64,000 bases of DNA from Halomonas denitrificans (GTDB lineage: Bacteria > Pseudomonadota > Gammaproteobacteria > Pseudomonadales > Halomonadaceae): NCBI RefSeq assembly GCF_003056305.1, contig NZ_PYVX01000002.1:558001-622000 (forward strand). Reading direction: 5' to 3'. The notes beneath the pieces were generated by a model. That model worked only from the letters and a program-made list of their open reading frames with translations. It searched no databases and was not told the origin of the DNA. This document shows positions 1-7,886 of this stretch, in pieces (position 1 is the stretch's first letter; every line of letters starts with the position of its first letter). Position numbers and translations under genes: made by a program.

Positions 1-1
1 G

Positions 2-1075
2 CTCGCGCTGCTGAGGGAGTCGCGCGTGCAGCAGGATGCCCTGCAGTCACGGCTCGCCGAGCTGGAACGTCGTCGAGTCGAGCTGGAGGCGAGCCAGGCC
101 GAACGGGCCGCCGAGGTCCGCGAGGAGCAGGCCGCCCGCCAGGCCCTGGCCGAGCGCTGCAGCGAGCTCGAGGCGCGCATCAGGGACCTGGAAGCCACCC
201 GCCAGGAACTCGCCGAGGAGAACCGCGAGCTCGACGAGCAGAACCGCGAACTCGAGGCCCACAACCGGCGCCTGCTGGCACAGGCTCCCACCGAGGCCGA
301 GGCCGGGAGCATGCTCTTCCATCGTCAGGCGCGACGGGCCCAGGGGCTCTCCGCGCTGATCGGCGATCGCTCGCGTCGCCAGCCGGGCGACGAGGCCGCT
401 GCGCCGTCGCCCGCCCACGACGACGCGCCCGACGAGCCCGCTGCCAGCGAGCACGCCGAGACGGCCGCCGCGTGCTCCGCCGACGAGGCCCAGGTGCCGG
501 CCGAGACGCAGCCACCTGGCGGTGACGAGGCGCCGTCTCCCCAGGCGCTGCTGGATCAGTGGTATCGGCGCTACTCCTCCACCTTCTTCAAGGGCCATAC
601 CCGGCCGCTCAAGGTCGGCATCCACGAGGAGCTGACCGCGCGAGAGCCCTGGCCGGAGAAGCTCGTGCGCCGGGCGTTGGCCTGCTACGTCAACCTGCCG
701 CGCTACCTCAAGTCGGTGCGCGAGGGCGCCTGGCGCCTCGATCTTGCCGGCGAGCCGGCGGGACAGGTGGATGCCGCCGCCGCCGAGCATGCCCACAAGA
801 AGCTCGAGCGGCTGCAGGCCGACCGCCGTCAGCGAGGGCGGCCCGCTCGCACCCGGGCGCGAAGCGCCGCCAATCGTGACGGTGAGGCCGACGGGAAGGC
901 CCGTCAGGGCAGCGCTCGAGAGCAAGCCGCACCGGCCGGCAGCAAAGGCACCGGCGACTCCCGCACCGCCCAGCCCTCGGCTGAGCGGCCGGCCGCCAGC
1001 GCTCCGGAAGGCGCCCCCGCCGCCACCCTGGACGAGAAGCTCTCCGCGCTGCTGGCCAAGCACAATCAGCGTTGA
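2..1075 (+). CDS. ProQ/FinO-domain RNA-binding protein (5' end outside window)
   Basis: The frame is open from the left edge, so the true start may lie upstream; the first start codon seen is GTG at 26. Counting from there, residues ~5-85 form a Glu/Arg/Leu-rich coiled coil with ENREL/QNREL heptads and ~90-170 are an acidic Ala/Pro linker. Residues ~172-270 are a ProQ/FinO domain (LLDQWYRRYSSTFF, RPLKVGI, YVNLPRYLKS), and the rest is a basic low-complexity tail. ProQ/FinO proteins are RNA chaperones that bind structured sRNAs and mRNA 3' ends; this activity is inferred from the domain. E. coli ProQ has its RNA-binding domain at the N-terminus, so the long coiled coil in front is unusual and suggests oligomerisation. 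No neighbour on the same strand within 400 bp suggests an operon. Confidence 0.85.
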   Translation, partial: LALLRESRVQQDALQSRLAELERRRVELEASQAERAAEVREEQAARQALAERCSELEARIRDLEATRQELAEENRELDEQNRELEAHNRRLLAQAPTEAEAGSMLFHRQARRAQGLSALIGDRSRRQPGDEAAAPSPAHDDAPDEPAASEHAETAAACSADEAQVPAETQPPGGDEAPSPQALLDQWYRRYSSTFFKGHTRPLKVGIHEELTAREPWPEKLVRRALACYVNLPRYLKSVREGAWRLDLAGEPAGQVDAAAAEHAHKKLERLQADRRQRGRPARTRARSAANRDGEADGKARQGSAREQAAPAGSKGTGDSRTAQPSAERPAASAPEGAPAATLDEKLSALLAKHNQR

Positions 1076-1261
1076 TCTCCCCCCGACTTGTCTTCGTCAT
1101 ATTCGCAGGGCATGATGGATTCGCTCATCGCGCCAGGCGCTCGATTCGGCGGCCGTCACGCCGGTTCGAGCATTGGGCTCGCCGGGACGGCGCCCGATTC
1201 GCCAGGCAGGAGGATGCACGGACGAACGGTGTTCGCGACGAATGAAAACAGTGTTTTTTTC

Positions 1262-1475
1262 TTGTTGCGTTCCCCCAAAACCCGGTATAGAGTTCCTCTT
1301 GCGAGCATTGGACTATAACTAAGGCTTCGCCGCGGTCTGGCTCGCGATCTGTCCTCCCGGGAGGGAGTTGCAGTCACGAGAACCGGCACCAAGACCGGCC
1401 AAGCCCGCTGACCCGCTCACCAAGACCGGGCAGCCACGATCGAAACAGCAAGCTAGTCAATAAGGAACTATCGCA
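1262..1475 (+). promoter_or_regulatory. Porin promoter and long 5' leader
   Basis: A sigma-70-like pair TTGTTG (1262-1267) and TATAGA (1286-1291), 18 bp apart, lies in a local AT-rich patch. It implies a leader of about 180 nt before the porin ATG. The leader holds a 12-bp palindrome CCTCCCGGGAGG (1353-1364) and an 11-bp direct repeat ACCAAGACCGG about 30 bp apart (near 1390 and 1420). A clear AAGGA ribosome site precedes 1476. Long porin leaders are common targets of Hfq-dependent sRNAs; that role here is inference. The stretch 1076-1261 before it shows no gene or structure I can support. Confidence 0.45.
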
Positions 1476-2636
1476 ATGAAAAAGACACTGTTAGCGACTG
1501 CTATCGCCGGTGCTCTGGCCGCTTCCGGCGCCCAGGCTGCGACCGTCTACAACCAGGACGGCACCAAGCTCGATCTGTACGGCAACCTGCAGTTCGCCTA
1601 CGCGAACACCAATAACGACGAAGGTGAGAGCACCGACGAGTTCGCCGACAACGGTTCCACCCTGGGTGTGGCCGGCGAGCACGTGATCTACGACGGTCTG
1701 ACCGGCTACTTCAAGTACGAGTTTGAAGGCGACGCCGACGAGATCAAGGGTGCCGGCGGGCTGGACACCGGTGACCAGGCCTACTTCGGCCTGAAGGGCA
1801 ACTTCGGTGACGCGCGCCTCGGTTCCTGGGATCCGCTGATCGACGACTGGATCCAGGATCCGATCACCAATAACGAGTACTTCGACGTCTCCGACTCCAA
1901 CCAGAACATCGTTGGCATTGCTGATTCTCGTGAAGGCAACAAGCTGCAGTACATGTCGCCCTCCTTCAGCGGCCTCCAGTTCGCCGTGGGTACTCAGTAC
2001 GAAGGCGACGCAGAAGCTGGTAACAGCGCTGACTTCTCCGCTGCTGCTGGTGAGTTTGCCGGTGACACTTACCAGGCTGACAACGACGGTGACAGCAGCG
2101 CCTCCTTCTTCGGTGGCCTGAAGTACACCGCTGGCGCCTTCTCCATCGCCGCGGTCTACGACAACCTGGCCAACAACGATGGCGAAGTTCGTTCTTATAC
2201 GCTCAACGCCGATGATGAGCGTGAGTTTGGTGCTAGCGAAGACTTCGACGCCGGCGACCAGTATGGCATCACTGCCCAGTACACCGTCGATACCCTGCGC
2301 GTTGCAGCCAAGATCGAGCGCTTCCAGTCCGACAGCGACCTGGTCGAAGACGTCAACTACTACGGCGTGGGCGCTCGCTACGGCTACGGCATGGGCGACA
2401 TCTACGGCGCCTACCAGTACGTCGACGTGGGCGGCGGCGACCTGACCGACACCGCTGATGACGCCTTCACCAGTGGCGACTGGCCGAACGAGGAAGGTGA
2501 GAGCTACAACGAGGTCATGATCGGGGCGACCTACAACGTCTCCGACGCCATGTACACCTTCGTCGAGGCCGCCTGGTACGACCGTGACGAAGATGCTGGC
2601 GACGGCGTGGCCGTGGGTGCCGTCTACCTGTTCTAA
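1476..2636 (+). CDS. Gram-negative general porin (OmpC/OmpF-like)
   Basis: A 386-residue outer-membrane beta-barrel protein. It starts with a classical signal peptide (MKKTLLATAIAGALAASGAQA, cut near residue 21) and ends in an aromatic residue (AVYLF), as barrel proteins need for BAM assembly. The mature part opens with YNQDGTKLDLYGNLQFAY, the usual first strand of trimeric porins. It is rich in Asp/Glu, as expected for a halophile's outer membrane. It should form a passive channel for small hydrophilic solutes. Ribosome site AAGGA is well spaced. Codon use is slightly more AT-rich than in neighbouring genes (GGT, GCT), typical of highly expressed genes. A strong terminator follows, so it is probably monocistronic. 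Substrate preference cannot be read from sequence. Confidence 0.92.
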   Translation: MKKTLLATAIAGALAASGAQAATVYNQDGTKLDLYGNLQFAYANTNNDEGESTDEFADNGSTLGVAGEHVIYDGLTGYFKYEFEGDADEIKGAGGLDTGDQAYFGLKGNFGDARLGSWDPLIDDWIQDPITNNEYFDVSDSNQNIVGIADSREGNKLQYMSPSFSGLQFAVGTQYEGDAEAGNSADFSAAAGEFAGDTYQADNDGDSSASFFGGLKYTAGAFSIAAVYDNLANNDGEVRSYTLNADDEREFGASEDFDAGDQYGITAQYTVDTLRVAAKIERFQSDSDLVEDVNYYGVGARYGYGMGDIYGAYQYVDVGGGDLTDTADDAFTSGDWPNEEGESYNEVMIGATYNVSDAMYTFVEAAWYDRDEDAGDGVAVGAVYLF

Positions 2637-2676
2637 TCCCCTCGCAGGATCCTCCTGCCCGTAGGGTGGAACACCG

Positions 2677-2705
2677 AAAGCCGATCCTCCGGGGTCGGCT
2701 TTTTT
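2677..2705 (+). terminator. Rho-independent terminator after porin
   Basis: A 10-bp stem (2678-2687 with 2692-2701, one G-T pair) and a 4-nt loop are followed by a run of T. It lies 40 bp past the porin stop codon and before the next gene. Confidence 0.85.
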
Positions 2706-2729
2706 CATTCAGGATACACGCGAGGGTTC

Positions 2730-3761
2730 ATGAAACAGCCGATCATCACCGCAAGCCTGCTGGCCCTGGGGCTGGGGCTCGCCAGCGCCCCGGCGCTTTC
2801 CAGCGAGATGGCGGAGCGCTTCCGGGAGCAGGGCAAGCAGCTCGACCTGACCGGCTTCTTCCAGGCCGAGAACGACGCGCGCAGCCGCAGCTTCCTCTAC
2901 GGCAGCCCCCACGAGCACGACTTCACCGTCAAGCAGGCGGGGGAGTACCTGTTCGAGAGCTCGGTACCGGGGGGGGAGTCCGAAGACTACCGGGTGGCCG
3001 CGGTGCTGCTGGATGACCAGGGGCGGGTGATCGCCCGGGGCGAGGCACTGGGGCAGAACGGCGGCCTGGCCCTGCGCCAGCGCCTCACCCCGGGCGACTA
3101 CGTGCTGCGCGTCGAGGGACGCAAGTTCGGCACTCGCAGCCGGAGTGGCAACAGCTTCTACATCACCGTCGCCGGCCTGGACGAGAACGGGCGCCGCCTC
3201 GAAGAGGGCGTCAGCGACGGCCAGGGGCTGGTGTTCAGCGGCAGCGCCCGCGAGGGCAACCGCAGCGTCTTCGTGCGCAGCCGGGACGACGTGGCCACCA
3301 TCGCCGCCCCGACGCCCGAGGCGAGTGCCGATGTGACGGCCGGGGCTTCCGCCGGTGCCCTCCCGCAGGCCGAGGCCCCGGCGTCCTCCGCCGAGAGCGC
3401 TCAGGCCCAGCCTGAGGCCCAGGCCTCGAACGGCGTGGAAACCATCGTCACCGACGTGAAGATTCGCGCCCGCGGCGAGGTGCTGACCTTCGACATGGCC
3501 GAGCGCGGCGCCGTGGCCATCACCACCTCGACCTATCCGACCGGCTACGAGGATACCTACCGCCTCGAGCTCGAGGTGCTGGATGCCAACGGCCGGGTGG
3601 TGGCCGAGGGCGCGGGCGAGGGCTTCGATGGCGACGTGGACATGGAAACGGAGCTGTCACCGGGCCGCTATCGCATCCGCGTGCAGGGCCAGAAGTTCGG
3701 CTCGGCGATGTCCGGCGTCAACAACTACGAGCTCAAGGTGCAGAAGCTGGATCGTCCCTGA
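2730..3761 (+). CDS. Secreted protein with two PPC-like beta-sandwich domains
   Basis: A 343-residue protein with an N-terminal signal peptide (cleavage near ALSS, residue ~25). Two related domains, roughly residues 40-145 and 235-340, are joined by an Ala/Glu/Pro-rich linker. Each ends with the same pattern: G-x-Y-x-(L/I)-R-V-x-G-(R/Q)-K-F-G, then a Ser/Gly turn and N-x-Y. That layout resembles bacterial pre-peptidase C-terminal (PPC) beta-sandwich domains, which bind surfaces or ligands without catalysis. No catalytic motif or lipobox is visible, so a periplasmic or extracellular soluble protein is expected. It lies behind the porin but across a strong terminator, so it probably has its own promoter. 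Function unknown. Confidence 0.7.
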   Translation: MKQPIITASLLALGLGLASAPALSSEMAERFREQGKQLDLTGFFQAENDARSRSFLYGSPHEHDFTVKQAGEYLFESSVPGGESEDYRVAAVLLDDQGRVIARGEALGQNGGLALRQRLTPGDYVLRVEGRKFGTRSRSGNSFYITVAGLDENGRRLEEGVSDGQGLVFSGSAREGNRSVFVRSRDDVATIAAPTPEASADVTAGASAGALPQAEAPASSAESAQAQPEAQASNGVETIVTDVKIRARGEVLTFDMAERGAVAITTSTYPTGYEDTYRLELEVLDANGRVVAEGAGEGFDGDVDMETELSPGRYRIRVQGQKFGSAMSGVNNYELKVQKLDRP

Positions 3762-3787
3762 GCCGACGCGATGATCTCGTGAGACAC

Positions 3788-3819
3788 AAAGGCCCCGGCG
3801 TACAGACGCCGGGGCCTTT
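3788..3819. terminator. Bidirectional hairpin between convergent genes
   Basis: A perfect 14-bp GC-rich stem (3788-3801 with 3806-3819) and 4-nt loop, flanked by AAA and TTT, lies between the convergent gene ends at 3761 (+) and 3846 (-). It would terminate in both directions. Confidence 0.75.
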
Positions 3820-3845
3820 GCATTGGGCGCGAGGCTCGATGGTCG

Positions 3846-4064
3846 TCATGAATCCTGATCGTCGAGGATCATCTGGATCATCTCCTCCAGCGCCTCGACC
3901 TTCTGCCCGAGTGCCTCGACCTCGCCCTCTTCCTTGGACGTCTGTACGTATTGCTCGTTGATCTTGGCCATGTGCTCCTCGATGGCCGCGGAGTCCATGG
4001 CGTGTGCGGCACCGCCCATCAGCAGCAGGGTCAGGAGGCCGGCAGTCAGCGTCTTGATGTTCAT
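3846..4064 (-). CDS. Small secreted helical protein
   Basis: A 72-residue protein with a signal peptide (MNIKTLTAGLLTLLLMGGAAHA, cut after about residue 22). The mature chain of ~50 residues is highly charged and Glu-rich and is predicted to be one helix or coiled coil (VEALGQKVEALEEMIQMIL). A GAGGTG ribosome site precedes the ATG. It reads in the same direction as the DcaP-like porin upstream, 90 bp away, with a possible terminator between. I do not recognise a family. The clean signal peptide and codon usage argue that it is a real gene. Periplasmic location is inferred. Confidence 0.6.
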   Translation of the reverse strand: MNIKTLTAGLLTLLLMGGAAHAMDSAAIEEHMAKINEQYVQTSKEEGEVEALGQKVEALEEMIQMILDDQDS

Positions 4065-4092
4065 GGGGCACCTCAGGTGTGACGGAGTCGAA

Positions 4093-4114
4093 CAGGACCC
4101 GTCGCCAGGTCCTG
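4093..4114 (-). terminator. Possible terminator of the DcaP-like porin
   Basis: A 7-bp inverted repeat CAGGACC/GGTCCTG (4093-4099, 4108-4114) lies 41 bp past the porin stop on the minus strand. It is followed by only two Ts, so it is a weak candidate. Confidence 0.35.
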
Positions 4115-4154
4115 CTCCCTTGGTGTCTCCCGGCGTGTCTGCCTTACAGCGGCA

Positions 4155-5354
4155 TCAGAAGTGGTACTTCACCATGCCCTGCAGGCGCAGGGCGTCGCCG
4201 TCGCGGCCATCGACCACCTCGCGAGTGTGGTAGCCCGCCTCCACGCCATAGCTCACGCGCTCGATGGGCGACCAGACGTAGTTCAGGTGCAGCGCCTCGA
4301 ACTGCTCGTTGGCGCCCTCCACGCCGGCGAGGCCGGCGTCGCGGGCATCGTCGAGATCGGCCTTTGAGATGCCGTAGCCCAGGTTGACGGCACCGGGCCC
4401 GGCCCGGAGGTTCATGCCGACGTTGGCGCCCCAGGCGGTGATGGTCTCGACCTCGTCCTGTGACAGGTAGCCCGGCGCCGAGGGGTTGTTCTGCAGGTAT
4501 TCGCCGATGCCGTCGCCGTAGGTCAGCGCGCCGCGCAGGGTCAGGCGGTCGCTTGCCCGGAAGCGGGCCGCCAGGTTGAGGCCCCAGCCGGTGGCGCTGT
4601 CGTCGATGGAGGGGCCGTCGTCACTCTCCACTTCCAGCTGGCGCAGCATGGCCGAGGCGGAGTAGTCGACGCCCGCGGCCCGGCTCTGGTAGCGCAGGGT
4701 CAGGTCGGGCAGGCCGGTCTTGGCATCTCCATGCTCGCTATAAACGCCTCGTGGATGTTGTGCATTTTTCGGATTTAACCAGTTGATCGCCACACCATCC
4801 TTGTAATCTTCCGGATCCGGGTTCTCCAGGGCGAGGTGCCACTGGCCCCAGGAGTAGCGCAGCTGCGCCTTGCGGCCGATCTTGCTCTGGCCCGGCTGGG
4901 GCGCGAGGTCGATGGTGGGCGTCTTGCCCAGCCGGCTGCCGAAGTTGGTCCAGGTCTTGCCGGCCAGCACGCCATTCCAGCTGCCGTAGGCGTGGCGCAG
5001 TCGCAGGTCGCCGCCCTCCGGCGCGTTATCGAACCAGTCGACCTCGACCCGGGTGACGAGCTGTCTGCCGCCGGCCGGGGTGGCCGTCCTGAAGCCCAGG
5101 CGCGACTGGTAGGCGTGCAGGGTGGTGTGCCCGTCGCTGCCCCGCTGACCGTCGATCAGGATGCGCGGACGTGCCGCCAGGTCGCCCAGTTCGTTGTCCA
5201 CGTCGTAGATCATGTCCAGCTTGGCGAAGCCATAGAGGCTGGCGGTGGTGTCGCCGAGCTCGATGTCCACGGCGTGGGCCGCGCCGGCGATGGCCATGGC
5301 GAGGGCGCCGGCCGACAGGCAAGAGGCGCGCTTGAGGGAGGCGTGAGATGTCAT
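4155..5354 (-). CDS. DcaP-like trimeric outer-membrane channel
   Basis: From the chosen ATG at 5354 (good AAGGA site) the protein has 399 residues. It has a signal peptide (ending GAAHA) and then a barrel starting LYGFAKLDMIYD, the signature opening of DcaP-family channels, and it ends in KYHF. DcaP proteins in Acinetobacter take up dicarboxylates and other small anions; the substrate here is not known. A longer open frame upstream of 5354 lacks a signal peptide at its start and was not used. Part of the gene (about 4736-4812, residues around VAINWLNPKNAQ) is only ~45% GC against ~68% around it, as if a surface loop had been exchanged. It stands alone, with an AT-rich promoter region upstream. 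Confidence 0.8.
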   Translation of the reverse strand: MTSHASLKRASCLSAGALAMAIAGAAHAVDIELGDTTASLYGFAKLDMIYDVDNELGDLAARPRILIDGQRGSDGHTTLHAYQSRLGFRTATPAGGRQLVTRVEVDWFDNAPEGGDLRLRHAYGSWNGVLAGKTWTNFGSRLGKTPTIDLAPQPGQSKIGRKAQLRYSWGQWHLALENPDPEDYKDGVAINWLNPKNAQHPRGVYSEHGDAKTGLPDLTLRYQSRAAGVDYSASAMLRQLEVESDDGPSIDDSATGWGLNLAARFRASDRLTLRGALTYGDGIGEYLQNNPSAPGYLSQDEVETITAWGANVGMNLRAGPGAVNLGYGISKADLDDARDAGLAGVEGANEQFEALHLNYVWSPIERVSYGVEAGYHTREVVDGRDGDALRLQGMVKYHF

Positions 5355-5742
5355 CGGGTTGTTTCCTTCTACGGGTTCACCGCCGAAGCGGAGGGAGACG
5401 GCGACGCCCATGGGTCCCCTGATGATCCCGGTGCCGCCGATGGTTGACATGCTAACCATCCCTCGGCGGGCTTCCCATATAAGCAAGGACTTAAAACTTG
5501 ATGTATCTCATTGAATGGCAAGAATCGCGTTTTTCGCGTAATTAGGCGGCATTATCGGATCTTTTTGAAGATTAACGGCACATTATGTTCCTGCGCTAAA
5601 TCAACCTGCTGGCAGGTTCGCGCAGGAAAGATCGGCGCCGATCGAGGCGCGGATGGCGCGACGTTGCCAACGGCCGGACGGATCGCCGCACGGAATGGGG
5701 CAGAGCAGAAACGGGGATGGTGAGAGCGATGCAGGAGGGGAG
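5355..5742 (-). promoter_or_regulatory. AT-rich control region upstream of DcaP-like porin
   Basis: No gene is supported in this 388-bp stretch. The part at ~5460-5620 is markedly AT-rich and probably contains the porin promoter; on the minus strand a TTATAT box lies near 5480. Two inverted repeats stand out: AACCTGC-tg-GCAGGTT (5603-5618) and the 14-bp palindrome GATCGGCGCCGATC (5630-5643). They could be operator sites for the porin, but nothing ties them to a known regulator. Confidence 0.35.
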
Positions 5743-5819
5743 TGGCGCCCCCATCAGGATTCGAACCTGAGACCTTCCCCTTAGGAGGGGGACGCTCTAT
5801 CCAGCTGAGCTATGGGGGC
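5743..5819 (-). tRNA. tRNA-Arg (anticodon CCT)
   Basis: A 77-nt cloverleaf on the minus strand. The acceptor stem GCCCCCA/TGGGGGC is followed by discriminator G and an encoded CCA. The D arm has GCTC/GAGC. The anticodon stem TCCCC/GGGGA has loop CTCCTAA, giving anticodon CCT (reads AGG), and the T arm is TCAGG-TTCGAAT-CCTGA. AGG is a rare arginine codon in a GC-rich genome like this one. It stands alone, with no other tRNA nearby. Confidence 0.95.
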
Positions 5820-5949
5820 GCGACGCAGCGCATTATAAGCGCCTGACTCGCCGAGATAAACCCGCGCCCGCCCTGGGCGGCGTCGCCGGCCATGAGTCCG
5901 GCGCGATTCCCGGGTAGAATGCCTCCCATCTTCGCTTCCGGTGGCCGGC

Positions 5950-6759
5950 ATGACCGAACCCGTCTCTCCTCTCTCGCCGGCAGGCGATCGCCACTTCGAT
6001 GGCCTGGCCGACAAGTTCGCCGCGAGCCTCTACGGCGGTGCCCGGGGCGAGCTGCGCCTGGCGCTGCTCGACCGCCTGCTGCCCGAGATGCTCGCGCTCG
6101 AGGGACAGCCGCTGCTCGACGTCGGCGGCGGCCTCGGCCAGCTGGCCGGCTGGTTCGCCGACCGTGGTCACCCGGTGACCCTGACCGAGCCCTCCGGCGA
6201 GATGCTCGCGCGGGCCCGGGAGCACCTGGCGGGGCAGCAGGTGCGCTTCCTTCAAGCGCCGCTGCAGGCCCTGCCCGAGCAGGTGGCCGGGCCCTGGTCG
6301 CTGATCGCCTGCCACGCGGTTCTCGAGTGGCTGGCCGACCCGCGCGAGGCCCTGGCCATTCTGGCCGGCCTGCTCGCCCCGGGCGGCCAGCTCTCGCTGA
6401 TGGTGTTCAACCGCGACGCCCTCAGGCTCTCCAACGTGGTCAAGGGCAACCTGGAGAAGGCCCTGGCCGACCGCCTGGAGGGCAAGGGACTGCGCAAGCG
6501 GTTGACGCCGATCTCGCCGCTGACCCACGGGCAGATCGAGGCCTGGAGCGCCGAGCAGGGGCTCGTGATTCGCCGGGTGGCGGGCATTCGGGTGTTCGCC
6601 GATTACCTGCGTCAGCCGCCGGAGAGCGAGGCCGATCGCGAACGCCTGCTGGCGCTCGAGCATCGCTACTGCCGGGCCGATCCCCACTGGCGGCTCGGCC
6701 GCTACCTGCTCTACACCCTGGAGCGCCCGATTCACCCCCTACAGGAGGCCACCCCATGA
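5950..6759 (+). CDS. cmoM: tRNA 5-carboxymethoxyuridine methyltransferase CmoM
   Basis: A 269-residue class I SAM-dependent methyltransferase (LLDVGGGLGQLA glycine loop at ~60). The second half is diagnostic of CmoM (formerly SmtA): NRDALRLSNVVKGN, then ADYLRQPP and the C-terminal LEHRYCR...LGRYLLYTLERP. CmoM methylates cmo5U34 to mcmo5U34 in several tRNAs, the last step of a pathway whose first enzymes, CmoA and CmoB, are encoded at 16.8-18.5 kb in this window. ATG 5950 is preferred over an in-frame GTG three codons earlier. The stop overlaps the rsmC start by four bases (ATGA), so the two are translationally coupled. Confidence 0.88.
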   Translation: MTEPVSPLSPAGDRHFDGLADKFAASLYGGARGELRLALLDRLLPEMLALEGQPLLDVGGGLGQLAGWFADRGHPVTLTEPSGEMLARAREHLAGQQVRFLQAPLQALPEQVAGPWSLIACHAVLEWLADPREALAILAGLLAPGGQLSLMVFNRDALRLSNVVKGNLEKALADRLEGKGLRKRLTPISPLTHGQIEAWSAEQGLVIRRVAGIRVFADYLRQPPESEADRERLLALEHRYCRADPHWRLGRYLLYTLERPIHPLQEATP

Positions 6760-7802
6760 GTGCCGAGACCCCCGTCTGCCAGCTGCTGGAGCGACAGGCG
6801 TTCGACTACCGCGGCTGGCTCTGGGTGGCGCCGCCCCGGGACGCCTGGCTGGAGGCGGGGCAGGGGAGCCTGCTCAGCGCCGATGCGGCGCTGCGCACGG
6901 CCTGGCAGGCCAAGGGGCTCCCGACGGCCTCGCCCTTCGAGGCCGTCGACGCGGCGCCCGCCGGGGCGGTGCTGTTCTGGCCCAAGAGCCATGCGCTTGG
7001 CGAGTGGTGGCTGCTGTGGCTCTGCGCCCACCTGCCGCCGGGCACCCCGCTGCAGCTGGTCGGCGAGAACCAGGGCGGCATCAAGCGCGTGCTCAAGGTG
7101 CTGGCGGCGCTGGGGCTCGGCTGTCGCAAGCTCGACACCGCCCGGCGCTGCGGCCTCTACGCGACCCGCCTGGATCGAGTGGGCATCGACCCCGACGCGG
7201 CCTGGACGCGCTTCGAGGCCGAGGGTCTGACCCTGATCAGCCACCCCGGCGTCTTCGGCCACGGCAAGCTCGACGACGGCACCCGACTGCTGCTGGGCGA
7301 GCTGCCCGGGGCGCTGGGGCTAGGCGAGTCCGCTGCGGCGATCGGTAGCGAGGCGCCTGCGGCGGTCAGTAGCAAAAAGCCCGGCGATATCCTGGATCTG
7401 GGCTGCGGCGACGGCATCCTCGCCGCCTGGCTGGCGCGCCGCGGCGCCCGGGTCACCGCGACGGACGTCAACGGCTTCGCGGTGGAGGCGACCCGACGCA
7501 CCTTCGAGGCCAACGGCCTGGTCGGCGAGGCGCTGGCGAGCGACGTCTACTCGGCGCTCGGCGCCCGACGCTTCGACGCCATCGTCAGCAATCCCCCCTT
7601 CCACCAGGAGCGGGCCATCGACTACGGCCCCGCGGGCCGGCTGATTCGTGAGGCGCCCCAGCACCTGACGCCCGGCGGCCGGCTGCTGCTGGTGGCCAAC
7701 GCCTTCCTGCCCTATCCGGACCTGCTGGAGGCCGCCTTCGGCGGCTTCGAGATCCTCGCCGACGATCGCCGCTTCCGGGTCTATGCCGCGACACGCGACT
7801 GA
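6756..7802 (+). CDS. rsmC: 16S rRNA m2G1207 methyltransferase RsmC
   Basis: A 348-residue protein close to E. coli RsmC (343). The N-terminal half is a degenerate methyltransferase-like domain. The C-terminal half, from ~210, has the SAM loop DLGCGDGILAAWLA and the NPPF motif (SNPPFHQE), typical of enzymes that methylate a base exocyclic amine. RsmC modifies G1207 of 16S rRNA in the 30S subunit; RlmG is a related alternative. The start is fixed by a strong AGGAGG site and by the ATGA overlap with cmoM. The interdomain linker carries an imperfect 24-bp tandem duplication (7324-7374 region), giving an Ala/Ser-rich spacer. Confidence 0.88.
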   Translation: MSAETPVCQLLERQAFDYRGWLWVAPPRDAWLEAGQGSLLSADAALRTAWQAKGLPTASPFEAVDAAPAGAVLFWPKSHALGEWWLLWLCAHLPPGTPLQLVGENQGGIKRVLKVLAALGLGCRKLDTARRCGLYATRLDRVGIDPDAAWTRFEAEGLTLISHPGVFGHGKLDDGTRLLLGELPGALGLGESAAAIGSEAPAAVSSKKPGDILDLGCGDGILAAWLARRGARVTATDVNGFAVEATRRTFEANGLVGEALASDVYSALGARRFDAIVSNPPFHQERAIDYGPAGRLIREAPQHLTPGGRLLLVANAFLPYPDLLEAAFGGFEILADDRRFRVYAATRD

Positions 7803-7819
7803 CAGTCGGAAACGCCTCG

Positions 7820-7850
7820 GCGCCCGCCGAGTATGATCATCGGCGGGCGC
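7820..7850. terminator. Hairpin between convergent rsmC and EF-hand gene
   Basis: A perfect 11-bp GC stem (7820-7830 with 7840-7850) and a 9-nt loop lie 18 bp past the rsmC stop. There is no T-run, so it may only stabilise ends or slow polymerase. Confidence 0.5.
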
Positions 7851-7886
7851 GGGGCAGCCGGGCATGCCGGCTGCACTGGGGAGAGA

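Noticed and set aside
5355..5486. Longer N-terminus for the DcaP-like porin (start at 5486)
   Set aside because: It would bury the signal peptide ~45 residues in; ATG 5354 has a good ribosome site.
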